From Leuconostoc rapi (lineage in GTDB: Bacteria; Bacillota; Bacilli; Lactobacillales; Lactobacillaceae), in the NCBI RefSeq assembly GCF_016908715.1, contig NZ_JAFBEK010000002.1:186001-250000 (forward strand): DNA of 64,000 nucleotides. Direction: 5' to 3'. The notes under the pieces were generated by a model. It had not been told where the DNA came from, searched no databases, and was given only the letters and a program-made list of their open reading frames with translations. Positions 37,758-46,611 of this stretch are shown in pieces (the stretch's first letter is position 1; every line of letters starts with the position of its first letter). The position numbers and the translations under genes are program-made.

Positions 37758-39163
37758 GAGACACCGCCTATATAACTTAATTGCTGGTTTTCAAATTGCA
37801 AATGATAATCAAACCAGTCTGTTACAGCATGTAATTGATGACTAATCATAATGATCGTTTGATGCTGTCGTGTTGCAAATTCAGCAATAACATTAAGCAT
37901 GTTTTGCTGTGAGATATTATCAAGACCAGCCAGGGGTTCATCAAATAACAATGTTGGCGTACCGATGATTAACATGAGTAATACCTGTAATTTTTTTTGT
38001 TGACCACCAGATAGTTGGTAAACAATATGGTCACGAAGTGCGTCCATATTAAGTTGTGATAAAACCTGGTTAATCGTATCATCTGACCAAAGGTCAGGTG
38101 ATTGACTGAGTGTTTGAGCTTGTGTTAATTCTTCCTCTACGGTCATGGCGACAAATTGCTGTTCAGCATTTTGAAATACGAGAGCAACATCTTTAACATG
38201 TTTTGCTATTTTTCGCTTAGCAATATTTTGTTGCTGGTAAGTAATGTCACCACTGTATGGATGCAATTTAACAAGAGCGGATAATAATGTTGATTTACCG
38301 ACACCGTTTGGACCAGTAATCAGAATACGTTTTCCTTTTGGAAATGGGAGTGTTGCTGACGACAAAAGTGTACGATCGCCGCTACTGAGTGAGACAGATT
38401 CAAGCGTGATAATACCTTTTTTTTCTGAAGGAAGATCCGCATGAATAGCTGGTTGACTTGGTACTTTTTCTAAAATCTGTTGCCGTTCATCAACTAGTGC
38501 GTTATGCAGGTGACCATCTGTCATCACAAAGATGTCATCAATGGCGTCTGTATAGCCACTCCAGTCGTGGTCTGTTATGACAATTGTTTTACCTTTTTTT
38601 TGATATGCTTTGACAACATCAATGAGTTGTAATCTGGCAACTGGATCGACATTGGCAAATGGCTCATCTAATAACAAATAATCACTATCTGCTGCTAGAA
38701 CAGCTGCTAGCGCAACTTTTTGTTTTTCACCACCTGATAAATTCAACAAATCATGATGCATAAATGCCGTCATGCCAACTTTTTCTAAAGCTGTCAGAAT
38801 GCGTGCTTCAATTTCATCAGGATTAATTTGTAAATTTTCAAGGCTAAATCGCAATTCTTCAAAGGGCGTTTTCATGACAAATTGGCGTGTTGGATTTTGA
38901 AATAGATAGCCAATGTGAGCCACACGTTGGTAAGGTACAATGTCATGAATGTCGTAGCCATCGAGTGTTAACTTGCCAGTCAGTGTACCATCACTAAACG
39001 TTGGATATAAACCAGATAGTAATTTTAACAGCGTAGATTTACCACTACCACTTGGGCCCACTAGTAAGTTAAAACTGTTGGGTTGTAATTTGAGTGAAAT
39101 ATCGGTTAACACTGGTGTTTCGCGATAGGCAAAATTCACATGGTCAACCACTAAATCAGTCAC
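37754..39163 (-). CDS. ykoD: ECF transporter ATPase with two ABC domains (YkoD-like)
   Basis: A 469-residue tandem ABC ATPase: first domain with GPSGSGKST and LSGGEKQK, second with GPNGVGKST and LSGGQQKK, each with a LLLDEP or LLFDEP Walker B. It energises uptake together with YkoC and YkoE. The GTG at 39163 is chosen because it overlaps the ykoE stop (GTGACTGA); the longer frame adds eight unlikely residues. Confidence 0.9.
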   Translation of the reverse strand: MTDLVVDHVNFAYRETPVLTDISLKLQPNSFNLLVGPSGSGKSTLLKLLSGLYPTFSDGTLTGKLTLDGYDIHDIVPYQRVAHIGYLFQNPTRQFVMKTPFEELRFSLENLQINPDEIEARILTALEKVGMTAFMHHDLLNLSGGEKQKVALAAVLAADSDYLLLDEPFANVDPVARLQLIDVVKAYQKKGKTIVITDHDWSGYTDAIDDIFVMTDGHLHNALVDERQQILEKVPSQPAIHADLPSEKKGIITLESVSLSSGDRTLLSSATLPFPKGKRILITGPNGVGKSTLLSALVKLHPYSGDITYQQQNIAKRKIAKHVKDVALVFQNAEQQFVAMTVEEELTQAQTLSQSPDLWSDDTINQVLSQLNMDALRDHIVYQLSGGQQKKLQVLLMLIIGTPTLLFDEPLAGLDNISQQNMLNVIAEFATRQHQTIIMISHQLHAVTDWFDYHLQFENQQLSYIGGVS

Positions 39164-39737
39164 GGCGCAAAACACCAGCCTTCTCAATTAGCTTTTGGAT
39201 AGCGACAACTAGGACACCGCCAAAGAACAAAAGTGATACAAAACGTGTTAAGAATAAAGCAATTAGCATACCAATATGGTAAGAACCATAACCATCACGG
39301 ACAGCAGACCATATAAACGTTATGATTGTTCCTGTGATTGCTGAGGCAAAGATACCACCCCATCCCCAATTTTTATAACCCAAAACCGCGAAACCTGCTT
39401 CGTTTCCGATACCTTGAACAAGGCCAGATAACAAAGTTGCGACACCCCATTGACCGCCGAGTAACATTTCAACAGCAGCAGCAAAGAATTCGCCCAAAAC
39501 ACCAGCACCAGCTTGACGAATTAAGATACTAGCAAGTGGTGCAGCCATCATCCAACCACCGAGAAGTATTTCGTTGGCAAATGGTGCCAAACCGAGTGGT
39601 GTGAGAGCAGCTGATAGTAAATTATAAATTGGACCTAAGACCCAAAAAATAAAACCGATAAAAACAGCGACGAATGCCAGTAACAACACATCACGAAGTG
39701 CCCAACGTGTTGACTTTGACTTTGAAATAGTTTGCAT
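39156..39737 (-). CDS. ykoE: ECF transporter substrate-binding S component YkoE
   Basis: A 193-residue protein with about five to six helices, starting with the TRWALRDVLLLAFVAVFIG segment that carries the conserved Arg and with GIGNEAGFAVLGYKNWGWGG typical of YkoE. YkoE binds hydroxymethylpyrimidine or a thiamin fragment. It is the first gene behind the TPP riboswitch and has an AGGAGG-like CTGGAGG ribosome site. Confidence 0.92.
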   Translation of the reverse strand: MQTISKSKSTRWALRDVLLLAFVAVFIGFIFWVLGPIYNLLSAALTPLGLAPFANEILLGGWMMAAPLASILIRQAGAGVLGEFFAAAVEMLLGGQWGVATLLSGLVQGIGNEAGFAVLGYKNWGWGGIFASAITGTIITFIWSAVRDGYGSYHIGMLIALFLTRFVSLLFFGGVLVVAIQKLIEKAGVLRRD

Positions 39738-39840
39738 AAAATTATGCCTCCAGAATTTTTTTGTAGTTGTTATTTTATGTCTGGCATACGAAATGGTTTA
39801 AAATTGAAATCTTTCTTTGTATTGGTTTGTTTTATGGCAA

Positions 39841-39969
39841 ATAAAAAACGCCTGGTTCACTTATGAGCCAAGAGTTTGCCTAGTACAACACCAAAAAGAG
39901 CAATTCTCCCTTCGCTGGTGTTAACCAGATCAGGTTCAATGGGTGTTTCTCAGCCAAAGGCACCCCAGA
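39841..39969 (-). promoter_or_regulatory. TPP riboswitch with terminator, controls ykoEDC-tenA
   Basis: On the minus strand the thi-box elements GGGGTGCC, GGCTGAGA, ACCCATTGAACCTGATCTGG and CAGCGAAGGGA appear in order (39903-39969). The stretch 39841-39873 is a stem (CTTGGCTCA/TGAACCAGG) followed by GCGTTTTTT, i.e. a terminator. High thiamin diphosphate should stop transcription of the operon. Confidence 0.95.
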
Positions 39970-40092
39970 TTGTTAATATTAAACTACAAGTTAAATTTAA
40001 CATATTTTTCCCGTTAATGCAAAGATATTTATCAATTTATATTGTTATAACAATGAAGTTAATCGTCAATATGTTATAGTAATTTTAGTATA

Positions 40093-40111
40093 TCGAATTT
40101 GTTATATTCGA
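40093..40111 (+). promoter_or_regulatory. Inverted repeat in the reductase promoter region
   Basis: TCGAAT and ATTCGA separated by TTGTTAT, in the 230-base gap between the TPP leader and the reductase gene. A possible operator; the regulator is unknown. The rest of the gap is AT-rich without a gene. Confidence 0.35.
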
Positions 40112-40202
40112 AAGCAATCGAAATAACATGATTTGGATGTTTGAGGACGTGTAGTAATCTATTTTTTAACAAATAGATTGTAAAGAAAGTGGTGGTATAT
40201 CG

Positions 40203-40727
40203 ATGCGTAAAATTGTTTTTTATGGTGCAATTAGTTTGGATGGTTTTCTGGCTGATGAAGAGGATGACTTACAATGGTTGCTCGATACTAATTTAGGTGG
40301 CAAATCAACCTATGAAGCTTTTGAAGAACAAATCAGCACATTTGTTATGGGGCGTAAAACATTTGAAATTGCCCAGCAACTCATGGGGCAGCAAGCGCTT
40401 TATGCTGGTAAAGAGAAAGTTGTGTTTTCAAGACACAACCTAATTGATCAAAAAGACATAACCTATGTATCAGGGGATGTGGTGTCAATCATCAAAAAGT
40501 ATCAACAACAATCTGGTGATAATATTTGGATTATTGGCGGTGGCAGTATTTTAAAACCGTTGCTTGAAGCTAATATGATTGATGAATTTTGGATACAAAT
40601 TGTGCCGATATTACTAGGTCAGGGCAAGCGATTGTTTGAACCTGGAAATTATCGATACCGTTTGCAGACAGTTGATACAACGCAACTTGGTGAAATGACT
40701 GAAATTCATCTTAAAAAGGTGGACTAA
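40203..40727 (+). CDS. Dihydrofolate-reductase-fold protein (RibD C-terminal family)
   Basis: A 174-residue protein of the YyaP/YwjB type: VFYGAISLDGFLADEEDD at the start, VMGRKTFE, and the NADPH-binding IWIIGGGSILKPLLEANMIDEF. Such proteins share the fold of dihydrofolate and ribopyrimidine reductases, but their substrates are unknown. AAGTGGTGG precedes the ATG. Monocistronic. Confidence 0.85.
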   Translation: MRKIVFYGAISLDGFLADEEDDLQWLLDTNLGGKSTYEAFEEQISTFVMGRKTFEIAQQLMGQQALYAGKEKVVFSRHNLIDQKDITYVSGDVVSIIKKYQQQSGDNIWIIGGGSILKPLLEANMIDEFWIQIVPILLGQGKRLFEPGNYRYRLQTVDTTQLGEMTEIHLKKVD

Positions 40728-40758
40728 AACGTTATTAAACCCATGTACATGATAAATT

Positions 40759-41283
40759 TTAGGTAAACTCAGTGCGCAAAATACCATACTTGACGGAATC
40801 ATAATAAGTATCTTGCCAGTAGCGTACTTGTCGAATCGTTCCTTCATGTAAAAGACCAATTTTTTCACTAACACGCATCATACCGGCATTGCCAGACCAT
40901 GTTGTTAGACCGATATGCGGTAGTGCTGCATGTTGTGAAAACAATTCTGCAATCCAAAGTTTGACAGAGGTGGTGGCAATACCTTTACCCCAGTCACTTT
41001 TTTGATAGATGACGATACCAATTTCCAACCAGTGTTGAAGGGAACCATCAGCCCAATGGGCAGAAACCTCGCCAACAATTCGATGATTATAATAAATTAA
41101 ACGGTGATGTACACTATCGATTAGCTTATACGCTTTTTGTTGAAATGCCTCCCATGTTGGGATAGGGTCGCGAAAATAAGGCCCATTAAAGGCCATCCAA
41201 GTGCGATCGGCCAACGTGCCATATTCGATGTCATAAACGTGTCGCATTATTTCCTGTGAAAACGGTTCAAGTGTGATGTCCAT
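40759..41283 (-). CDS. GNAT acetyltransferase (RimJ/RimL type)
   Basis: A 174-residue N-acetyltransferase: motif A region EIGIVIYQKSDWGKGIATTSVKLWI provides the acetyl-CoA loop, with GLTTWSGNAGMMRVSEKIGL typical for RimJ/RimL-like members. The acceptor is unknown. It lies nine bases after a second acetyltransferase gene in the same operon. Confidence 0.8.
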   Translation of the reverse strand: MDITLEPFSQEIMRHVYDIEYGTLADRTWMAFNGPYFRDPIPTWEAFQQKAYKLIDSVHHRLIYYNHRIVGEVSAHWADGSLQHWLEIGIVIYQKSDWGKGIATTSVKLWIAELFSQHAALPHIGLTTWSGNAGMMRVSEKIGLLHEGTIRQVRYWQDTYYDSVKYGILRTEFT

Positions 41284-41291
41284 AAGCGCTC

Positions 41292-41846
41292 CTAGTCATT
41301 TGTATTGTTGTTGAAACGTACGTAGACGTTTAAATCTTTGTAAGTATCACGATAACGAATTTGATCTTTGAGTGTCGCTTCAAACGTGAAGTTTAGTCGC
41401 TCAGCGACTGCTATGCTTTTATTATTTTCACTATCTGCTTCTAGTATGATCTTATGTATTGCTAATTCACTAAATGCAATCGATATAAGGTGTGATACAG
41501 CAGTGGTTATGATGCCTTGTCCTTGTACTGTTGAGGATAACCAATAGCCAATTTTGGCAGTGCGGTTGATGTGATGTATGTCATGAAGATCAAGCATGCC
41601 AACAGGTAGACCATCAACAAGAATTGTGAGTAGGAGTAGATCAGACTTTGCATTTTGTGTGCGTGAATAACGAATAAATTGACGTTCATCAGAAACATTA
41701 AGGGTTGTATCAGCCCAAGGCATCCAACGAGACAATGCCGTTCGATCATGTGTAATCAATGCAAATAGTGCTTCTGCATGACGTTCTTCTGGAAAATCGA
41801 GCGTAACATCATGTGTGCCAACTGTAAATTTTGAAAAAGTGAACAT
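41292..41846 (-). CDS. GNAT acetyltransferase (RimL type)
   Basis: A 184-residue paralogue-type acetyltransferase with YWLSSTVQGQGIITTAVSHLI as the CoA loop and KIILEADSENNKSIAVAERLNF. Upstream gene of the pair. The target, probably a protein N-terminus or small amine, cannot be told. Confidence 0.82.
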   Translation of the reverse strand: MFTFSKFTVGTHDVTLDFPEERHAEALFALITHDRTALSRWMPWADTTLNVSDERQFIRYSRTQNAKSDLLLLTILVDGLPVGMLDLHDIHHINRTAKIGYWLSSTVQGQGIITTAVSHLISIAFSELAIHKIILEADSENNKSIAVAERLNFTFEATLKDQIRYRDTYKDLNVYVRFNNNTND

Positions 41847-41904
41847 AAATAGGCCCTTCTAGTAAAGCTTATTATACGCGTATGTCACTAGAAAAAGGCA
41901 ATAA

Positions 41905-41932
41905 AAAAAGCGATCCATTGATCGCTTTTTTT
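41905..41932 (-). terminator. Terminator of tRNA-Gln
   Basis: AAAAAGCGATC and GATCGCTTTTT arms around CATT, next to the tRNA 3' end. Confidence 0.85.
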
Positions 41933-41933
41933 A

Positions 41934-42004
41934 TTGCCCCTGCTGGATTCGAACCAACGATAGTGGCACCAGAAGCCACCGCCTTACCGCTTGGCCAAGG
42001 GGCA
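41934..42004 (-). tRNA. tRNA-Gln (CTG)
   Basis: Acceptor TGCCCCT/AGGGGCA, D arm GCCAAGCGGTAAGGC, anticodon stem GTGGC/GCCAC with loop TTCTGGT (CTG), T arm with GGTTCGAATCC, discriminator A. CCA not encoded. Confidence 0.95.
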
Positions 42005-42114
42005 ATTACTCTAACTATTTTACAGAAGTTTTGTCATTTTTGCAAGTCTAAAAATGACCTTTGTTAAATATTCTTTTTTTGTATATACTAGATAAAACAG
42101 TAGGGGGAAAAAAT

Positions 42115-42618
42115 ATGCAATATGCAACTTATGAAAATACAGTCGAAAAGTTAAAGCGTCACAATATTAGCTTGCATGACATCGCAATTATTGGATATGA
42201 TAGCGAGCAGTCCTATTTACCAGGACTAACCATTGAGCAGGTTGAAGAGGCAGTCATTAGTATCTTACACAAGCGTGTGGTGCAACATCAGATATGGGTT
42301 GCTTTGGAATTAGATCGTTTAGCAGAAGCACACTTGTTAGAGTCACCATTACAAGATTTGGTGGAAAATGATGATACGTTATTTGGCGTTGATGAAACAT
42401 TAGGGACAGCTATTGCAATGTCTTTTGACACAATTGGCGTGACGAATTATGGCTACATTGATAAGATAAAGGTTGGTTTAGTTGGTGAATTAGATCGTAA
42501 AGGAAAAACGACGGAAGCAGTGACAACCTTTGCAGATGATATTGTTGGTGCATTAGCAGCTGCAGCTGCCTCTAAAGTGGCTCATAAATATGCTGCCGGT
42601 ACAGGAAAAGAAAATTAA
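42115..42618 (+). CDS. pgpA: Phosphatidylglycerophosphatase A-family protein (YutG-like)
   Basis: A 167-residue soluble-looking protein with the PgpA-family block DDTLFGVDETLGTAIAMSF, TNYGYIDKIKVGLVGELDRKGK and TFADDIVGALAAAAASKVAH. The family dephosphorylates phosphatidylglycerophosphate; the YutG branch of Firmicutes is poorly studied. GGGGGAA precedes the ATG at 42115; the frame open to 42061 lacks a site. Confidence 0.82.
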   Translation: MQYATYENTVEKLKRHNISLHDIAIIGYDSEQSYLPGLTIEQVEEAVISILHKRVVQHQIWVALELDRLAEAHLLESPLQDLVENDDTLFGVDETLGTAIAMSFDTIGVTNYGYIDKIKVGLVGELDRKGKTTEAVTTFADDIVGALAAAAASKVAHKYAAGTGKEN

Positions 42619-42620
42619 AT

Positions 42621-42649
42621 TTGCAAAATCGGTCTATACCAATTATAAT
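42621..42649 (+). promoter_or_regulatory. nagA-nagR promoter with NagR (dre-type) operator
   Basis: TTGCAA (42621-42626), 17-base spacer, TATAAT (42644-42649). The spacer holds GGTCTATACCAAT (42631-42643), the reverse complement of ATTGGTATAGACC, which matches the NagR/YvoA operator of Bacillus. NagR encoded downstream would block the polymerase until GlcNAc-6-P or GlcN-6-P is present. Confidence 0.8.
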
Positions 42650-42656
42650 GAGGTTA

Positions 42657-42726
42657 AGAATAAATAGGAGGAAAAGCAGACGGGCGCTATTGCGTACAGA
42701 TAAGCTCGCTTGCTATCATCTATATC
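42657..42726 (+). promoter_or_regulatory. nagA leader with ribosome site 55 bases from the start codon
   Basis: TAGGAGGAAAA at about 42665-42675 has no start codon behind it; the nagA ATG follows after 55 bases that can form small hairpins (GATA-A-GC/GCTATC). No ribosome site directly precedes the ATG. Confidence 0.45.
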
Positions 42727-43875
42727 ATGGCTAAATTATTGCAGCATATTGATCTTTACACAGGTTCAAAACATATGGTAGACGCGTATATACGCTTTAC
42801 AGATGTGATTCATGATGTTGGTTATATGGTTGATTTTACGCCAAAAGATGATGATGAATTGATTGTAGAAGCAATAGGGAAACTTGTCGTGCCTGGTTTT
42901 ATTGATGTTCATAAACATGGTGGGTATGGGTTAGATACTATGGATGGTGATGCTGAAAAGCTCAATGACATGGTTAACAAAATGGTCACCGAAGGTATTA
43001 CCTCACTATTTCCAACAACGATTACGCAATCACCTGAAAACATCGAACGTGCGTTGGTAACAATTAATGACGTTGCTAAAACCAACCCAGTTATTCAAGG
43101 GATTCACTTAGAGGGTCCCTTTATCAATAAAGTCTTTATGGGTGCACAACCGGAAGAATACATTATTGATCCTAATACGGCATTGCTTAAAAAATGGTAT
43201 GCTTTATCTGGTGAGCGTATTAGACTGGTAACTTATGCACCAGAAAATGGTGGTATGCCAGACTTTGAAGCCTTTATGTTGGCACATCATATTATACCTT
43301 CAATTGGTCACTCCAATGCCACACGTGCACAATTATTGCATTCACGGGCGACACATATAACACATTTGTACAATGCACAAAGACCATTACACCATCGCGA
43401 ACCAGGAGTAACTGGGCATGGTATGATAGAAGAATCAATAACAGGTGAGTTGATCGCCGATAGCTTTCATATTGTTCCCGACATGTTGGAAATTGCTTTT
43501 CGTTTGAAGGGTGCACATCATTTAGAACTCGTAACAGATTCGATGCGTGCTGAAGGATTAGGAAACGGCGTGTCAGAACTTGGTGGCCAAAAAGTGGTGG
43601 TTCAGGATAAACAAGCGCGTCTTGAAAATGGTCATTTAGCTGGCTCAGTACTAGCCTATGATGATGCGTTCCGTAATATACAGGCATTTACATCTGCGGA
43701 TATTAACGATGCTGTACAAATGAGTTCAGTTAACCAAGCACGTGAGTTTGGCTTAACGCAAAAAGGCGACCTATCTTTTGGAAAGGACGCAGATTTTAAT
43801 ATTTTTAACAAGGAAGATATGCAATTACAGGCAACCTATTCATTGGGCCGCCGATTTGCTCGGGAAAATTTATGA
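42727..43875 (+). CDS. nagA: N-acetylglucosamine-6-phosphate deacetylase
   Basis: NagA removes the acetyl group from GlcNAc-6-P, giving GlcN-6-P for glycolysis or wall synthesis. The 382-residue amidohydrolase has metal site FIDVHKHGG near residue 60, HLEGPFI, GHSNATRAQ, THLYNAQRPLHHREPG and the catalytic Asp in LVTDSMRAEG. It is followed by nagR with an ATGA overlap and controlled by the NagR operator. The typical NAMxP of the family reads NAQRP here. Confidence 0.93.
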   Translation: MAKLLQHIDLYTGSKHMVDAYIRFTDVIHDVGYMVDFTPKDDDELIVEAIGKLVVPGFIDVHKHGGYGLDTMDGDAEKLNDMVNKMVTEGITSLFPTTITQSPENIERALVTINDVAKTNPVIQGIHLEGPFINKVFMGAQPEEYIIDPNTALLKKWYALSGERIRLVTYAPENGGMPDFEAFMLAHHIIPSIGHSNATRAQLLHSRATHITHLYNAQRPLHHREPGVTGHGMIEESITGELIADSFHIVPDMLEIAFRLKGAHHLELVTDSMRAEGLGNGVSELGGQKVVVQDKQARLENGHLAGSVLAYDDAFRNIQAFTSADINDAVQMSSVNQAREFGLTQKGDLSFGKDADFNIFNKEDMQLQATYSLGRRFARENL

Positions 43876-44579
43876 CAAAACCTGTCACACCACGTTATAT
43901 TCAAATTCATAATCAAATTAAAGCACGTATTGAGGCGGGTGAATGGGTTGCACAAAAACGGTTACCTGCTGAACGCGAATTATCAGAAACTTTTAATGTA
44001 TCGCGGATGACTTTGCGACAAGCCATTCAAACATTGGTGGATGAAGGCTTATTAGAACGAAAAGTTGGTTCTGGTACGTACGTTGCAGAAAAAAAAGTAT
44101 CTGAACGTGCATTAGGTATGACGAGCTTCACGGAACTAATGGCGGCTACGGGACGTGTCGCAAAAACAAAAACGATGAGTTATAAATTAACATCACCCTC
44201 GGCTTCTGAAACTATGCGGTTACAGTTGGCGGATGGGGAAGAAGTGTTAGTTATGGAGCGCTTGCGCATGGGTGATAATGAGCCTATTTTATTGGAGCGG
44301 ACAACGTTGCCGGCGTCACTAATTGCTACCTTTTCACGTCGCGATTTAACAGAATCTCTTTATGTAACGTTAGAAAAAGCGGGGATTCAACCTGGGCGTG
44401 CAGAACAAACGATTTCAGCCACTTTGGCGAATGAACGTTTGTCAGAACTGTTACAAATCAAGCGTGGCGATGCTATTTTGAATGTACGACAAGTATCATT
44501 TGATCAAAATGAGCGTCCATTTGAATATGTGCGTTCATATTATGTTGGCGAACGTTTTGAGTTTACATTAGCACGGTGA
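43872..44579 (+). CDS. nagR: GntR-family regulator NagR (HutC/UTRA type)
   Basis: A 235-residue regulator: N-terminal winged helix (ERELSETFNVSRMTLRQAIQTLVDEGL) and a C-terminal UTRA sensor (LERTTLPASLI, LNVRQVSFDQNERPFEYVRSYY). It shares an ATGA overlap with nagA and its predicted operator is in the shared promoter, so it represses its own operon. Confidence 0.92.
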   Translation: MTKPVTPRYIQIHNQIKARIEAGEWVAQKRLPAERELSETFNVSRMTLRQAIQTLVDEGLLERKVGSGTYVAEKKVSERALGMTSFTELMAATGRVAKTKTMSYKLTSPSASETMRLQLADGEEVLVMERLRMGDNEPILLERTTLPASLIATFSRRDLTESLYVTLEKAGIQPGRAEQTISATLANERLSELLQIKRGDAILNVRQVSFDQNERPFEYVRSYYVGERFEFTLAR

Positions 44580-44597
44580 ATAGTTTTGTTGAAATAT

Positions 44598-44756
44598 ATG
44601 GAAAATAAAGTTTTTTGGATAGGAATAATTATCATTTTTTTAGGTCAATGTTTTGCTATACCTAAAGTGTTAGAGTTATGCTTGATTGCCATTCTGATGG
44701 TATTAATTTTGGTAATACGCTTGTACATGAAAAATAAAAAACGAAGCATGCGTTGA
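44598..44756 (+). CDS. Possible small membrane protein, 52 residues
   Basis: Two hydrophobic helices (about 6-20 and 25-43) and a basic tail (MKNKKRSMR). There is no good ribosome site, but the frame starts 19 bases behind nagR and ends exactly in the terminator, which speaks for a real gene. No family recognised. Confidence 0.4.
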   Translation: MENKVFWIGIIIIFLGQCFAIPKVLELCLIAILMVLILVIRLYMKNKKRSMR

Positions 44757-44772
44757 TGCTTCGTTTTTTATT
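44741..44772. terminator. Terminator between the nag and met operons
   Basis: ACGAAGCA and TGCTTCGT arms with loop TGCGTTGA, A-run left and T-run right; can serve both convergent operons. Confidence 0.85.
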
Positions 44773-44794
44773 TGATTTATGACGATACAACTAG

Positions 44795-45490
44795 TTATTT
44801 GTGGCTCAACTTTTTTGCTAAATAATCACCAATCAGTTGAACAACAAGCACGAAGATCAAAACGAGTAATGTTGCCACAAGTGTTGTATCTGTGGCAAAA
44901 CGATTATAACCATAGGCAATTGCCATGTTACCTAATCCACCGGCACCTATAGCACCAGCCATAGCTGTTAAACCAATGAGACTAATCAAAGTCACTGTTG
45001 ACACGCGAGCAATCTCAGAACGTCCTTCACGTAAGTAGACACCAAAAACAATATCCCAAAATGAAGCACCGACAGCTTGTGCTGCTTCAACAATACCACT
45101 ATCAACCTCTGATAAGGCAACCTGTATTTGACGAGCGTAAAATGGAAAAACGCCAAGAGCTAAGGGAACCAAAGCAGCGGTCGTACCAATTTGCGTACCA
45201 ACAACCAGTTTAGTGAAGGGTGCGATGAACGCTAAGAGGATGATAAATGGAACAGCACGGAAAATTGAAACGACCTTATCAAAAATCCAGAATGTCCATT
45301 TATTGGGGGCAATGCCGTTTGGTGCTGTGATAATTAATCCAATGCCGAAAATTAATCCGAGTAGGCCACCAAAAATAGCCGACCAAAAAGTCATATATAG
45401 TGTTTGTACGATTGAAGTCCACCAGCCGGTGTCACCAGTCCAACCTTGATAAACAACGTTTGGAAATGTATCTGAAAACCATTGTGTCAT
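44795..45490 (-). CDS. metI: Methionine ABC transporter permease
   Basis: A 231-residue permease with five to six helices and the EAA loop EAAQAVGASFWDIVFGVYLREG, typical of MetI/MetP. It forms the channel with MetN and receives methionine from the MetQ proteins. It is the last gene of the T-box operon, two bases behind metN. Confidence 0.92.
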   Translation of the reverse strand: MTQWFSDTFPNVVYQGWTGDTGWWTSIVQTLYMTFWSAIFGGLLGLIFGIGLIITAPNGIAPNKWTFWIFDKVVSIFRAVPFIILLAFIAPFTKLVVGTQIGTTAALVPLALGVFPFYARQIQVALSEVDSGIVEAAQAVGASFWDIVFGVYLREGRSEIARVSTVTLISLIGLTAMAGAIGAGGLGNMAIAYGYNRFATDTTLVATLLVLIFVLVVQLIGDYLAKKLSHK

Positions 45491-45492
45491 AA

Positions 45493-46572
45493 TTATTTAC
45501 CGCCTTTTAATATTTCAATTTCAACATGATGATCGGCTAAAGTAGATATGGCTGCTTTAATTTGATCATCTGTACCTGATAAAATGACTAGTAATGAGCC
45601 AACAGGTGTATTTTGCAAAATTTCAACATTGCCATATAAGATATTAGCTGTGACTTGGAAGTCACGAAATAGACTAGCAATCAACGGTTCATCAGTGGTA
45701 TCACCAACATATGATAGGCGAATAAACAATTCATTTTCATGAAGATTTTTTACCAATGGTTGGGCGGAAATTGTTGCAATGGCTTTATCAATATTTGTTG
45801 CTGTTTCGATGAATTCCTTCGTTAATTGTTGCGTAGGTTTGGCAAAGATTTCAAGCAATGAACCACGTTCAATAATTTCACCATCTTGCATGACAGCAAC
45901 TTTGTTAGCAATCTCTTTGACAGCTTGCATTTCATGCGTAATTAGGACAATCGTCAACCCAAGTTCTTCGTTTAACTTTTTTAAGAGACTGAGAATTTGG
46001 TTCGTTGTTTTAGGATCTAAAGCTGACGTTGCTTCATCAGAAATTAAAATTTCAGGGTCATTAGCTAAAGCACGAGCGATAGAAACACGCTGTTTTTGAC
46101 CACCCGACAGTTGGGAAGGGTATTGTTCAGCACGGTCTGATAAGTTAACTAAGGCCAGTAGTTCAGCAACTTTTGCCTTTTTTTGTTCGGCGTTTAAGTC
46201 GCTATGCTTTAAGGCAAACGCCACGTTTTCAGTGACTGTACGTTCGTTTAATAAATTAAAATGCTGAAAGATCATACCAATTTTACGACGACGATTACGT
46301 AGGTCATTTGTTGTGATGCGTGTTTTTTTATTGGCTTTTTTATCAGATTGAAAAAAAGTTTCATCATTAACAACGACTGAACCATGAGTGGGTTCTTGCA
46401 GCAGATTAATGACACGTACTAATGTTGACTTACCGGCACCAGAATAACCGACAATACCATATACGTCGCCACGATTGATCGCAATAGAAACATCTTTAAC
46501 AGCTTCAATGGTACGTTTTTTTTGATAAAATGTCACATCGATATGGTTTAGTGAAATTATGGGGTTACTCAT
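45493..46572 (-). CDS. metN: Methionine ABC transporter ATP-binding protein
   Basis: A 359-residue ATPase: Walker [10 protein letters not shown], signature [15 protein letters not shown], Walker [14 protein letters not shown], and a C-terminal NIL domain (about 280-355) that binds methionine for trans-inhibition. Start [13 protein letters not shown] after AAGGAGTAA. Confidence 0.95.
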   Translation of the reverse strand: MSNPIISLNHIDVTFYQKKRTIEAVKDVSIAINRGDVYGIVGYSGAGKSTLVRVINLLQEPTHGSVVVNDETFFQSDKKANKKTRITTNDLRNRRRKIGMIFQHFNLLNERTVTENVAFALKHSDLNAEQKKAKVAELLALVNLSDRAEQYPSQLSGGQKQRVSIARALANDPEILISDEATSALDPKTTNQILSLLKKLNEELGLTIVLITHEMQAVKEIANKVAVMQDGEIIERGSLLEIFAKPTQQLTKEFIETATNIDKAIATISAQPLVKNLHENELFIRLSYVGDTTDEPLIASLFRDFQVTANILYGNVEILQNTPVGSLLVILSGTDDQIKAAISTLADHHVEIEILKGGK

Positions 46573-46611
46573 TTATTTACTCCTTTTTTTAAACCAACAG
46601 TATGGCGATTA

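Noticed and set aside
39970-40092. Gene in the gap between the TPP leader and the reductase
   Set aside because: Only short frames without ribosome sites; the stretch is AT-rich and probably holds divergent promoters.
41882-42067. Short plus-strand frame
   Set aside because: Lies over the terminator and the tRNA-Gln gene.
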